Source of the DNA: Phalacrocorax aristotelis
Lineage: Eukaryota > Chordata > Aves > Suliformes > Phalacrocoracidae
Reading direction: 5' to 3'
DNA length: 64,000 bases
Assembly: GCF_949628215.1 (NCBI RefSeq)
Contig: NC_134277.1
Coordinates: forward strand, 34,237,058-34,301,057
Below the pieces are notes generated by a model, which saw nothing but the letters and a program-made list of their open reading frames with translations, had not been told where the DNA came from and made no database searches. A program made the translations under genes and the position numbers. Numbering within the stretch: position 1 is the stretch's first letter; each line of letters starts with the position of its first letter. Positions 23,483-36,069 of the stretch are shown piece after piece.

Positions 23483-25630
23483 CTTCTATTATTTTCTTGT
23501 CTCAATGGCTCTGCAGGGATTGCTGCGGTCTCATTATTTGTGAGACATGATACAGTATGGGACATGATAAAAAAAGGTAAGGAGGCCCTTGATAATTGCC
23601 CTAGGCAATGTTATCTACATCTCAGACAGTTCATATGGTAATTGTGTTTATGTGAGCTCACCCTGGAACTATAAATCTCATCTCTTGTAATGGAAGGGGT
23701 TTTGAGGTGTTTTGGGCTAGCTTTTTCTGCTGCTTTGGTTATGACATTATATCCATATAAATAAGAATGGTTTGCTAGCAAAAGTGATGGCTGCAAATGG
23801 ATGAGGAAAGACCACAACTAAGACGTTACCTTCTAGCTAGCTGTGACATAAAATATATGTTTATAATTCTAAGTCAAATAAGTAATTTTTAATAGTGTAC
23901 CACATATAATAAATTTATTGTTGTACCTCAGCAGTTTACAGGGTTTCTCAAGATGAGCACAATATTTCTTGTCAAGTGATGCCTATATGCTTTTTTTCAG
24001 ACTGATAAATATAAACATGGAAATAGAAATGTGTTCTTGACATAGAAACAGTATTGGTTTAGAAGCCTATCCATCTTTCTTAATATAAAATATCTGGGGA
24101 AATTAGCATGGGACTTAAACCCTTTGGCAACCTGACTAGGTTTTGAATATGTGCTTCCCTCTTTTCTGTAAATAGTGGAAAAGATATTTCTCAGCACATC
24201 AGCTGCACTCTAATTACAGATTATGACACTAAGAAATAAGGTAATGATGGAGACTGTCAGCCATAACACTTTCTGGTGAGCCACTGCTGTCATTTTTTGC
24301 CCAAAATATGACTGACGTCCTTCCTTTAACCCTCCCACTCCTTACTCTATATATATATTGGCACTTTGGCCCTGCAACTATGTGGAGCACCATATTTTTG
24401 TTGCTAAGCACTAGGAGAGAGTGAGCCATGGGAATCTTTAGCTATAATTTGTACTGAATTCTTTGAGGCTTTCCTTCAGCATGAATCAGCAGTGGAACTT
24501 TTAACTCATCCATTGGCGGTATTGATGAAGCGGTGCTTTGCTTTTAGCACACTTGAAGGCCAGCGTCTATTGAGTGATGGCTAAATAACAGAATCACTAG
24601 ATTATAGTTTATAAAGGTTTAAACATGGTGTATCATATTTGCCATAATTAGGACCAGGCACACTTCCAGTGTCTTCAGGGAATGGCACTGACTTTATCTC
24701 AGGTTAGTGTGTTTCTGGATCTTCAAAGTGCTCTTGTAAATTAAAACTATTTTAATTAGCATTGATTGAAAAATTAGTGTGTGGATTTTCCATTTATGAA
24801 TAGTGTGATTTGACCAGAAATCCATAGCAATGCTGCAGGTGCCAAGTACTTCTAGACAGCATGCTAACTGAAGACAGGAATTCTGCCATCCCACACAAAA
24901 TTCTGATGCCTTAAATTTTGCTTTAATCTGAAATGAAGACATCTATTTTATTATCTGTTCTTCCCTATGTATATTCTTCCTGTCTCACAATCTTTTCTTT
25001 CTCTCAGGTTAACATTTACTCAATATTTTTTTCCTTTTACTAAAATGAAAAACACTGAAATAATTAATAAAAAGTTAACAAATTGGAAGTGGAACTCAAG
25101 AACTGATGATCCAACTTCTCATTTTACCATTTCTGTTAGGTCTCTCTCCAGGCCTTGGTAGATGCCAATTCACCATCTATGATCAGTTCTTACATGGAAG
25201 CTTTCCTTTGTAACACTGAAGCACTGACACTGTTTCTTTGCTTCCCCTCTTTTTTTACTCCATTCTTTACCAGAAGGAAAAAAATGCATCAGTGACTAAT
25301 ATAATTTCAGGTAGACTACATATCAGAACAGATATTTGGGGTAATAACGGACCAATTGATAATGGGACATCTTTACATACAGTGTACTACATATTTGGCA
25401 AGCTGGATGGGTTGATAGCATGCTACTCTCTGAATAGATGACTGAAATATTTTGAGTAGTACACTTTCAGAAAGGAAAGAATAAATTATCTATGTAGGGA
25501 CACCTTTTTTTTTCTCCCACAGTCATTCATGAAAATATTTTTGTAAAAATTAGGGGTATAGAAACAATCTCCCAAATATTCAGCCATTGCTTGACTATAA
25601 CACGTAATGGAAAAATGTCAATCCACTCAG

Positions 25631-25670
25631 CTTTAATCATTATTATTATTATTAATGGATTAATCATTGT
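25631..25670. promoter_or_regulatory. homeodomain-site cluster on an ATT repeat
   Basis: CTTTAATCATT, (ATT)4, AATGGATTAATCATTG: two TTAATCATT copies flank a short ATT microsatellite, giving several TAAT cores in 40 bp. It could be a binding-site cluster or just a decayed simple repeat. Confidence 0.25.
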
Positions 25671-26959
25671 TACTTTCATATCAACATTGAAAGCTTTCAT
25701 TGCATTCTTTTGGAAGAGTGTGAACTTGCTGGTTAGGAGCCTGAGGGAAAGGACAGGAAAGTATTAAGGATGAAATTGTTGCTTTGCTTGTTTCACAGCT
25801 TCAGAGTGTTTTTGTCTTCCTCATAAATGAGAAGTAAAGTCCCCAAAACTGGGCTGTTCTAAGGGATAGATAATTATGTTAATAGGTTAGATGGCAAGGG
25901 GCACCTAAAAACACCAAATATTTGCCTGAACAAGTATAGCTTCATGTTATCAAAGTTATAAAATCTTTTCTCTGAAACATAAGCAGAAGTAGTTTGAAAC
26001 TTATTTTTCCCAAGATAAATTATAGGTTGTCAGTAAAATCCACAAGCTTTTCATTCTGTTTTGTTTCAGTACAGTTTTGTTTACTTTTCTGGAGATGACA
26101 AGCTTGTTACTGGTTTGCAAATCAGCCCCTCACAATTTTGAGACTCGAAACATCATAATGCATTTTGGGTTTTCTTTTATTTGCCTCTGTATACTGGACT
26201 CTTCACAACTTATTTGTGTCTGATATTAAAGTTTTTTTTCTAGAACCACAAATGAGCAGAGTGAAATTCTCACTTTCTCATGTATTGCCAGGCACAAGAT
26301 CTTTAGGAAAACTAGTACACATTTTGAGACTCAAGAGACAATCTCAGTGGTAAGCTGATTTAACTAGGAAATCCAGGTTATGCCTTCTTAGTGAAGACAG
26401 TCTTAAAGAATTTGTAAGACGAATACATTGGCAGAAATTATTAGCAGTGAATGTGCCCCTTGGTGATTAGCAGTGTAGAGGACACAAAATAAATACATGT
26501 CCACTGACATATGTACTAGATCATCTTCTTTTGACTGAAATGCACAGCTCTGAAGTGCACAATATGGAAATCAGATACTCTTTGCTCTATGGAAAGTAGC
26601 TACTCTTTCAACATCTCTGTGGCAGCTGCGTCCCGTCTGATTGCTGTGTCTGCCTGTAAGCTGTCATGTACTTGCACTTCACAGACAGCAAAAAAACATA
26701 CATGGAGATCACATTTGCTCTGATCAGTGAAGGATACATACAATGTTTGTGCTCATTAAGCAACGGGATCCCCGTCACTTCCAGAACTGGTGTCTACAAA
26801 CTGTTACTTTGTCACTTTTTCAAGACTGGCTTTTAGTAATATGAATTTTTGGCCTGCAACCAACTGACTCAATAGCGTCTTTCACTACACTAGTGCTATC
26901 CTTCTCCTCTTGGCTTTTCTCCTTTTGTGTGTTTATGGTAGGGCTTGCCCAATAATGTC

Positions 26960-27135
26960 TTTAAGAAAGCTAGTTTAAATTAATATTTCATTCAAGTGGA
27001 TTGTTTAATTTGAATTAAACACCAGTGTAGACATTGTGTAGCTTACGTAATTTCTCACTCAGATGAACTTCCTGAGTCACCCTATTTTGTTCTCTATAAA
27101 TAGTTTGTAAAGGCCTGACACACCTGTATCATTCT
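26960..27135. promoter_or_regulatory. candidate conserved non-coding element with palindrome
   Basis: Contains GTTTAATT-TG-AATTAAAC, a perfect 8-bp inverted repeat (27003-27020). Nearby are CAAGTGG (NK2-like), TTACGTAA (bZIP-like palindrome, about 27043-27050), CTATAAATAG (MEF2-like, about 27094-27103) and a CACCTG E-box (about 27121). No simple-repeat structure explains the block. The mix of diverse, near-consensus factor sites over 175 bp is enhancer-like; conservation was not tested. Confidence 0.35.
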
Positions 27136-27175
27136 TCAACCCTTCTATATACCTACTCATTCAAAATGTTCTGCA

Positions 27176-27232
27176 ATTTTTTTTTCTTTTTCTTCTTTCT
27201 CTTTCTTTATCTTTCTTTCTTTTATTACTTTT
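27176..27232 (+). repeat. pyrimidine-rich simple tract
   Basis: A TTTC/TTCTTT-type run of nearly pure T and C. The minus-strand frame over it gives only Lys/Arg/Glu low complexity. Confidence 0.8.
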
Positions 27233-30200
27233 TCTAATAGTTTTGGCATTCACTGACAATATGCCTTCCAGGAAGGGGTATGTTTTCCCCCTTCCTGGCA
27301 ATTCACACGAAGAACTCTTGTTCTGAACTTTTCCCAGAACTCTCTGCATGATTGAATGACCGAAGAAAGGTCTTCCAATTGACATGTACTTAATCAACTT
27401 TCTGCTACCCAGTGTTTCCTGCTCATTGCATCAGCTGGAATTTTACTGCCTTCTCTGTAATAGCTTCTTCTTGAACATTCTGCTGAATGTAAGTATAGTG
27501 TTTTTCTCCGTATCAGGTTCTATCTGGTTGACTTTAACAGGACCATATTCTCCACTGATATGAAGTAATTGGTTACACTTGAATTCCTTTGTATCAAGAA
27601 AGATTATAACCCTTTTCTACTTCTCTCGAGGAAGGATGCTTTGCTGTGTTAAGTGAGCCTTACTGCTTTCTGTGTTATCTTAAGCTGTGCTCAGCTTTTT
27701 TTAAGTTTTCTATTTTTGAGGCATGAGGCTAAAACCCTTGGCCTGCAGGTCATGATTTTTGAAAACTACAAGCTTATCCTTTAGCTCAATAGGCAGAGAT
27801 AATAAAGCTGGCACTGGATCACAAAGTAACTCAGTAACTAACAAAAATATAGGATCATTATAATTAGTTTTCATTCACTCGTTTCATGTGTTTGAGATGC
27901 TCCTACAAACCTCAGTGAGGCCAAAAGAGCTATGTGTTTTCTGCTTCCCTATAAAACGTGAGACTTTACAAAGTCTCATGCTTGACTGTTGGCAGCCAGC
28001 TGTTGACTGTACTCATGTTAAAGGAGTTTTCCTTGTCCTGAATCAAAGCATTTCAGATTATAAACCTTGTCTTCGCAAAACTAGTGAGTACACTACGTTA
28101 TGAATGTATTACCCACATCGCTAACAGTAGAAATGTGGTAGGTATGTGGAAAACTCTAGAAAAAATCCACAAAGGGAACTGATGTTGGTGTGCCCCGATT
28201 CTGTTTACTGTCTGTTACTTGGTGCTGTTCCTTGGTCTAGAGAGAGCAGGCGCAGTATAAGGAGTGAGAAGAATCTCCTGTTTTGTGGTTGCAGACATAA
28301 CAGTAGTGGTCTGACTATTAAGAATAAGCCTGGATTTGATGTTTACTTACTGTGTCAGCTTTTGGAAACAACTTGTCTGAAATTGTACCAAAGGAGTGTG
28401 AGCAGAGGTGAAGCTACAGGGTCTAAACTTCACCTGCAGGACACCTGCCAGCCAGTCCCAGGGAAAGGACCAACCAGCACAGTCCTGTGTTTTTTACAGA
28501 CTATTGTAATTCATCTCAGTGGTCTTATAAATAGATAGTTTTTCACCTTGTTATGTGTTTGAATTTTTTTTTTTTTAAATGGTGGCTAGACAAAGGCACG
28601 AAACTTGTACTTTTAAAGGATGGCTTGTTTAGTGTCATGTTAGATAAATTCAGTACTGCACTCATTGAAATCAATTACAGCTTGGGCTTCCTGTCCAGTA
28701 GGAGTTACATTTATTCCTTTATCCTGATTATGCATCTGTTCACGTATGTACTGTATAATTCTTGAAGAGGAGAAAAATGGGACTGCAAGTTAAATAGCAA
28801 ACTCATAGTTCATTAGAGATGGACCTGGAGAAAGTTACCACCTTTCTACTTCCTCTTCCATGCTTAACTTTCTCCTCTAATGTTTTTATTTCATTTTGTT
28901 TTATTTTATTGAAAAGAAAACACAAAGGAGGAAGTTAAGCCCCAAATGCTACAAATATGAAATATTCAGAATGGAACTAAGCCAGAAGAGGTCAAGAAAT
29001 TCAGGAATAAGATTTCCTCAATCTCAGGCCCCTTTCTGGATCTTCTCTCAACAGTATTCTTGCATCTTTCTTCCATACCACCCTTATCTTGGGTCCCTTG
29101 TGAAAATGAATTAAGATAGGACTTTCTGATAGGGAAATTCCTGGATGTCAATTTACCTGTGCAATCTGATAACTTACTGAAATCAGTGTAGGAAACATGT
29201 CTGCGCTCCTGCCTAATTAACTCATATCTGTAAGATAAATATTGGCCATTGTCCAGTGCTAAATGGTCATGTAATCAAAGCCTCTATCATAATTCTGAGA
29301 TACAAAGAAAAAAGATAAGGGTCCAATATAACATGGGACGTAAAGAGAAGCAGGGTTAGTCTTTTTCAAGCATTGCATTTTCATAAGCTGAGTGTGTCAG
29401 GAAAAAGAAGGGTTTGCACAAGGAAGGAGTTGTTTATTCATCAATTCGCCAGCAAAACCAAAACGATGTAAGAACCCGTTTTGGGTCTGAGGATGTAATC
29501 TAGGACCTTGACTAAGAGTAGTTAGTGCTGAGCTTTCCAAACAGCAAGACAGGAGTTAAGAAACAGGTGATTCTTTTATTTTGTGTCTGGTGATGAGAAG
29601 AATCCACAGTTCAGTGTCAGCCTTGAGCAACATGGTGCCTTTACCCAGCTCCATATTATTCCAGTGTTTGGCTCTTCCATTTTCTCTGATTTATTTGGAT
29701 AACTTTTTCAATTATCTGCCTTGTGTTTCATCTAAAGTAATTAGAAAAAAAGCACCACACAGAGGTGTGATAGGGATGAATGATTTTATAGAATTTTGAA
29801 GATCAAGATTATCTAGTAAATAATATGTGGCAAAGCTTCAGTCAGCTGATATCTATTTATAGACATGTCCACCAAGTATGAATTAGGTTCTGCTTGAATT
29901 GAAATAGGAATGGTTTTGTTTTGTTTTTGCTTTCAGCTCCAGTGGAAATAAGATCATATGCTTTATGACCAAAATAAGAATGTTCCAATCCAGGACATTA
30001 TTTCATATAGTGTGATTGCTTCATCCCCTCCCCCAGGCTAAAATATGGTACATTGCAAAAGTAATGCTTTAACAGTTTTGGCAAGCAAGCTATGGAGTGA
30101 CTTGAGTTACAGTGTAGCTGGCAGTACTGTAGGCATCACAGGTAATTAAGTTCAATATGAGATGTTTATTACAGAGTGAAAACAGTGATCTGATCCAGCT

Positions 30201-30730
30201 GACTTAGAAGCTGTTACCAGCACTTGCTTCACCTCTTTATTTGTTGGCATGTACATGTAAATATTCAATGCTTTGAACAGCAGGGTCAGTAAATTCTCTT
30301 CCACCTTGTTGATTCTACATTTTTATTATTGTCTTTATGCAATGAGACACTTATTACCATTAAATTATTAACTTAAAAAGACCCCCTGTCCCTTCCCCTC
30401 CATCATATTCTGATTTGTTTTGCAAACCTACAGCTACTCTACTGATGTTATGCGTGACATCCTGGTTTGGTACTGTAAGTATATTAGCCTTGGTTCTTCC
30501 TTCCTCTCCTACCTGCCCCAGCCACCTGAGTAACGATATAACATGTGAAGTAGATTGATGTGCTAAAGCAATGCCTTTCTGTCAATGAAATGTTGAGACC
30601 TAGTCAACTGTCCTATGAAACCACTGTCCCATGCTAGCTTTCATGGTGGATAAAAAAGACCAATAGTATAGTTCCACTGACATTCATGGCTCAGAGATCC
30701 ATATTTATTGAAAAGAGCTTTTCTAATATT

Positions 30731-30870
30731 CATAGATTCATGAATAGGTTGTGTTGGGAGGGACCTTTAAAGGTCATCTTGTCCAACCCACCCTGCAGTG
30801 AGCAGTGACATCTTCAACTACATCAGGTTGCTCAGAGCCCTCTGGCCTGACCTTCAATGTTTTCAGGGTG
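30731..30870 (-). mobile_element. CR1 LINE 3'-end fragment
   Basis: CATAGATTCATGAATAGG is followed by GGAGGGACCTTTAAAGGTCATCTTGTCCAACCC, the reverse complement of the CR1 3' UTR and tail. CCCTGCAGTGAGCAG and CATCAGGTTGCTCAGAGCC come next, which are CR1 words just upstream. Only about 140 bp remain. Confidence 0.88.
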
Positions 30871-31010
30871 CAGAGTTTTCATAAGAAGCCATTATGCATT
30901 TCTCCATAACTCCACAGCTACCATCACCATAATAAAGAGAAATTTGCAGTGTTGGAGTTGTGTTTGATTAAGACAAACCAAAGGCAAAACCAAAGACAGG
31001 CTGTGCCCAG

Positions 31011-31026
31011 AAAAAAAAAAAAAAAA
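31011..31026 (+). repeat. 16-nt poly(A) run
   Basis: AATAAA lies about 80 nt upstream (30931-30936), the spacing of a retrotransposed transcript tail slightly stretched. No parent gene is recognisable upstream and no flanking duplication is evident, so it may be a plain homopolymer. Confidence 0.5.
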
Positions 31027-34000
31027 GACTCTAACAGGCGTGAGGTAGTAGATTCAATTTAGACTCTCTTGCTGCCTGCAGCTGTCTGTCTTGCTTCTTT
31101 GACAGATGTTCCTACTTTTGAGACAAGAATGTGAATCAGCTCTTGGACCCCTGCAATTTCCAGCCCTGCCTGACTTCAATTTTAGTTTATCTTTATATAC
31201 TGGTTTGGAAATTTACAATGTTCAAAAGCAGAATTACAAGAAAAGCAGATGTTCTTTATTCGTTGACAGCAATATCCATCCAACAGGTAAGGAGAACAGC
31301 AGGACAGCTTTAACTGCAGACTTTATTCTGTTGCATTGCACACTGAGGGGGTTGACCCTTCTATGATTAAAGTAAATTATACAGCCCTAAATGCAGATCT
31401 TATTTGCAGTGCTTCTTCAGTCTGACACTGACCCTTTCTACCTTTGAGGACTGTAGGAACAAAGCACAGGCTCAGTTGTAACTAGGGTGAAATAATGTCA
31501 AAGAGATAATATTATTTTCTCCATTTTTTCTTCAAGCAACCCTCATAAGAATGATCTAAGTTTCAGGTTGTCTAATATAGTAATATATGTCATTGCCCCA
31601 CATTAAACTCTGAGACTAGGTAAATAATGAGCAGTGTTTTATGTTCCTAGGAAACTCATTTTCCATGGTACTATGCTCTGATATCAGCACTCACTGTGTC
31701 CAAGTCCTGTCTTCATAACTGAGTAATAACTTTGTCAGACTTAAGTTATAGCAATTGGCAAAAGACAAATATCAGTTAGTAACACTTCTACATTCAAATG
31801 CAAAGTCTGAAAATAATCTCTACCCTAGAAATCCAGAATATGACATTGTGGTTACTGTGATTTTCATGTATAGTAACGGAAGCAACAGAAAGATGTCATT
31901 GTGTACTATTGAAAGATATCAGTATTTATAGGTCCTTCCAGTCATATGGCACCGTAATGGGAAGGATCACGGAAGCCATTTCAAAGCCAAGTCCTATCAG
32001 CTCTGTGACTAGAAGGTTTTCATCTTTTTCTACCTCATTTCTTGGCGTGGCTCAAAATATATAATTCTTGGCTCAGAGAGATGCAGCTTTCGCTCTGCTT
32101 AAGAATTCTTTAACTAAAAAGGGGCCAAGATTTTCTAAAAGAACTCAAGATTTTCAGTGCCTTAGTGTCTGGGGGCTCAACTTGGCTGTAGGTTTTATGT
32201 TGAACTTTCAAATAAAGAAAACCCTATAATCACTGGCTGCTTTGAAAAGCAAAACCGTTCTTCTCCAGACTAACTATGAAAAATGAATTTTAGCTGTTGT
32301 TGATCTGATAAACCCAGATGAACATATATTCTGAGGACACAGTAAGATACACCAGGTACTGTAGCTGACTTATTGCCTGTTGGAGTATCAAAGTACCTAA
32401 AAGTCACCTACATTCCACCCAGTATATAGCTTTACGTTATTAATTAATCATTTATAAAGGCATTTATCTGTCTCTTGGTGGTAGTTGCTACTTCAGTTTC
32501 CCTTATTTTCCTAACAGAAAAGGAAACACAACACTGCATTCCAGGCGTTTCTATGGTGAGGCAAGAAACTGCAGCTGTAGACCTGAACAAAAAGGGTGAG
32601 GTAATTTTAGGCCCAAGAGACTTCGTAAATATTAACTGTAAGAAAGAAAGTTAAAATAAAGTAACCAAAAATATACTCCATTATATTGATGAGTCAGTTT
32701 TGCAATGTCCAAAAAATGTTAACTTGAGATTAGCTGTGTCTTTTAAATAATTTTATGGGGTTTCATGTATTTATACAACAGCAGTCATTTCAACTCCCTG
32801 CTCCCCCATTCCTGCATCTCCTCAGGATTTAAATACTTGGTTTCAAGTCCAAATTGGCTTAGTCCTGGCCTCTCTGCATTGAAGTTTGTGTCCGGAGCCA
32901 AAGAGTTAAGGCTAGGACTAGCAGTGAAGGTGTAGCCTGCACAAGGGAGAGACAAACCAGCCCGAACTTGGGAGCCCCAGCACCCTGAGAAGCCCTGGCC
33001 ATGCTGGGGAGGAGAGAAGCTGATGCCTCTTTGGTGGGGACTGCCCCCCCCCTTCCAGTTCACCCCATCTTTAAATGAGTTTGGTCAAACGGGAGAAAGG
33101 AGGCTGCCTTGCCCTTTCTCTGCATCCAGCATTGCACTGCTGAGGGACAAGAGGACTCAGTCCCTGTGAATACAGCACTATGTGTTGTCTCCCACAACAG
33201 TGTGAGATCCAGCCCAACCTCCATGTCAAAACACCTCCTAAACATTAATAGAATTAATCATTTACCATCAGCCTGAAATTATTTCAGTGGGGCAGCTAAT
33301 GCCTAACCCAGGGTAAGATCCAACTGAAAGACTTTGGCACTCTGTGGTAGAGGCTGCTACTTGTAACTGTAGGCAGTTTCCATAGTGGAATCAAGAAGCC
33401 AGCGCTAAGCATTACACTTCTTATGCATTGCCTGGGAAGTCAGTAGTCTCTAAGTGGTAACAGGCATAATGCTGTTGTTTTCTACACAAAATACATAATG
33501 TTGAGAGCCTGATACTCTGCCTACCAGAAAGAATGTTAAAAATTAAACTACTTAGTCACATTCCTTCTAGGTGTTCCTGTGAATGCTGAATTGACTTCTA
33601 TAAGGAAATACTTCCTGTAGGAAAGGTAGGTGATCAACCCTGTTCGTAGGAGCCTGGTGGATAAGTGTGAAATATGCATTTGAATCTCTTTGGTCTTAAG
33701 CCCACATACACTGGAATATGAACAGACATCTCAGTCTTAAATAGAAATTATTTGAAACAACAAACTTCACTGGAGGAGGTTTGTTTCTTCTGACATTTGT
33801 CTCTCCACCAGTCTTGAAAGATTTTTGATGACTAGGCATAATGATACTCCTCTTGCTTGTGTTTTCACTCTACTACTGAGTTCATTGTATTAGGTTGACT
33901 TTAAGGATCACTGAGTATGCAGCCTTGGAGCAGTGTGCAGACAGATCACCCTTATCTGAGATGACATAGTTTTTTGCAGAGAATTTCTTCAAATTTTCAT

Positions 34001-36049
34001 CACTCTTCAGAACAAACTGAACAGTAGCAAAATTCTCCAAAATAAGACATATATTTTCTAACAAAAATCTACCATTTGACTTTGGAACCTTAATGTTATT
34101 TAGCAAATTAATTTTTTATTCAAATATTTCTGAAGAGTCTCTGAGGGACAATGCTGAGGATCAGCAGTCCGAAGAATGAAAAGTTTGTAAGTTTAACTAT
34201 AGAAAATAACTAAAGGAAAGATTCTTGGAAATGTAATGTTGGAGGGCAATATTCAGGGTGGAAAAACTGGGTGCCATTAAAAAGTCTTGGCCTAAAATAT
34301 ACGATGAAAGAAATTATTGAAGAGTATATGAAGAGGAAGGAAATTATTTATGGAGAATAGACTTTAATATTTGGAGTGTCCAAGGTGAAGAAAAGAATTA
34401 ATACAATGTAAGACATGGTATATCAGATGACTGTCTCAGGATATCTATTTTTAATGAACTGACTGGTTAGCTAAAAAATTACCTCCGTTGATCTGCAAAT
34501 TGAACTTCAATATGAAGGTTTTTTTTACATTTCTTTCATAAATGTATAGAGGAATCTGACAAAAAGTATTTATAAGAAACCAAAAACTATTATAAGTACA
34601 TTAGCCATACCTGATGTTATTCCACTGCTGAAGTGTGACCTAAAGAAAAAGTAGATTCATCTTACTTCATTTCATATCGTAAGAAACTACAACAGAATCT
34701 ACAGGCAAGTTTTGTAAAAATTTTAAGGTAAGAAAGTGACTCCCAAGACAGTATAAATGTCTTACAAGAATAAACATATTGAAACAGAGCTAATCAAAAT
34801 TAGAATTCATATAGAAATACAGGATTTTTCAGTAGGAAATAAGGACTTTGCAAGGCACTATTCAGGATATATTTTGGAATGTTCTTTCTTGCTTCTTTAG
34901 GCAAATATATTGCTCTAGTCAAGCACACCTGAAGGAGCATTACATGGGTGATATAAATCACTTGAAAAACAGGAAATGGGTAAACTCAACTCTGAATTAT
35001 GTCGTCTCATATACACTAAGGTTTAGTTTCATGTCCTCTAATTTTAGCTGTCTAGAAGTTAACTGTCTGGTTGAAGGTAGTCATCAAATCATTCTCAGTC
35101 ATTAGCAGAGAAAGATAGCTATTTCCAGAAGAAGGTTTTCCTCTCTGATATTAAATGCCTATTTTATGCACATGGATTTTCTTGTCGTTCTTCATTTACT
35201 GCTCTGGGAGACTAGATAATTAATTTTGATTTAGACTGAGAAACCAAACAGAAGTGTGGTGAGATAAAACTGACAGCAATTAGGACAGCAAAAATTACAG
35301 CAATAGACTCCAAGTAACTAAAATAATGGAGGTATCTTGACTTATTTTTTCATGGTTAGGTTCTCAGCCATCTAAATATAATTTTGAAGATGGGATAGGA
35401 GCTCCTAAAACATAGAAGTACTTTAGAGAATATTGGTGTCATAAGTCAAATGGTGTGAATGAGATACCATCGTATACACTTTAATTGTATCTTCTGATTC
35501 AGAAACATAGTAAAATCACAACAGCTAAATCAGTCTCATCATGCTTTATAGCTTAAATGAATGAATTCTTTAGTAGGATAGACATTATCACTGAGGAACA
35601 TGATGAACCTATGCCCAGTAAAGCCAGAATCAAGATTCCTTTCACTGATTTCAGTGAGAGCTGAATCAGATCCCAGATGCACAGCTGTAATATTTTATAG
35701 CCTGGAGCCTTATAGAAAACTTCAGTTCTCTGCCTCTCCCCAATACAATCATAATGAAAAGCAAATTTTCATTTTAGGATGAATTCTTAGTTATCCTTTC
35801 ATGGCTCATTTACTTGTCTAGGACTTCCAGTTTTAGGTATCATGCCATTTCTTCCTCCCCCAGTGCCATAGTGACACAGCTCCAAGTTGATAGAATGCAC
35901 AGATCCCCTATTTCCTGTGCTCAACTCTGAGAAAAGAATGATGAAAACCCTTCTACACCTCTGTCTTTGAAGTCAGGAAAGCAAAGTAATGGCAAATAAA
36001 TACAGCAAAGAAATGCTACCAATGAGTATATCAATAAATTTCCACTGGT

Positions 36050-36069
36050 GGGGGGGGATGGGGATGGGG
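36050..36069 (+). other. compact G-quadruplex motif
   Basis: Eight Gs, AT, four Gs, AT, four Gs: this meets the four-run G-quadruplex rule with very short loops. It is isolated in AT-rich DNA and followed at once by GATTAATTG and TATTTAATG homeodomain-like words. Confidence 0.6.

Larger units (their letters stand above)
16433..30730. other. non-coding gene desert
   Basis: No gene, RNA gene or clear transposon is seen in this 14-kb stretch. It contains a CT/CA microsatellite (21138-21188), a perfect hairpin (23457-23482) and TATATATATAT at 24348-24358. It also contains two homeodomain-dense blocks (25631-25670 and 26960-27135) and a pyrimidine tract (27176-27232). Plus-strand frames of about 130 codons at 21062-21457 and 28146-28538 have no recognisable motif. 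Confidence 0.6.

Noticed and set aside
28146..28538. 130-codon plus-strand frame, the most complex-looking of the desert frames
   Set aside because: No recognisable motif, no splice or promoter context; a few frames this long are expected by chance in 64 kb of this composition.
31011..31026. Poly(A) run as the tail of a processed pseudogene
   Set aside because: No parent transcript is recognisable upstream and no flanking direct repeat was found.
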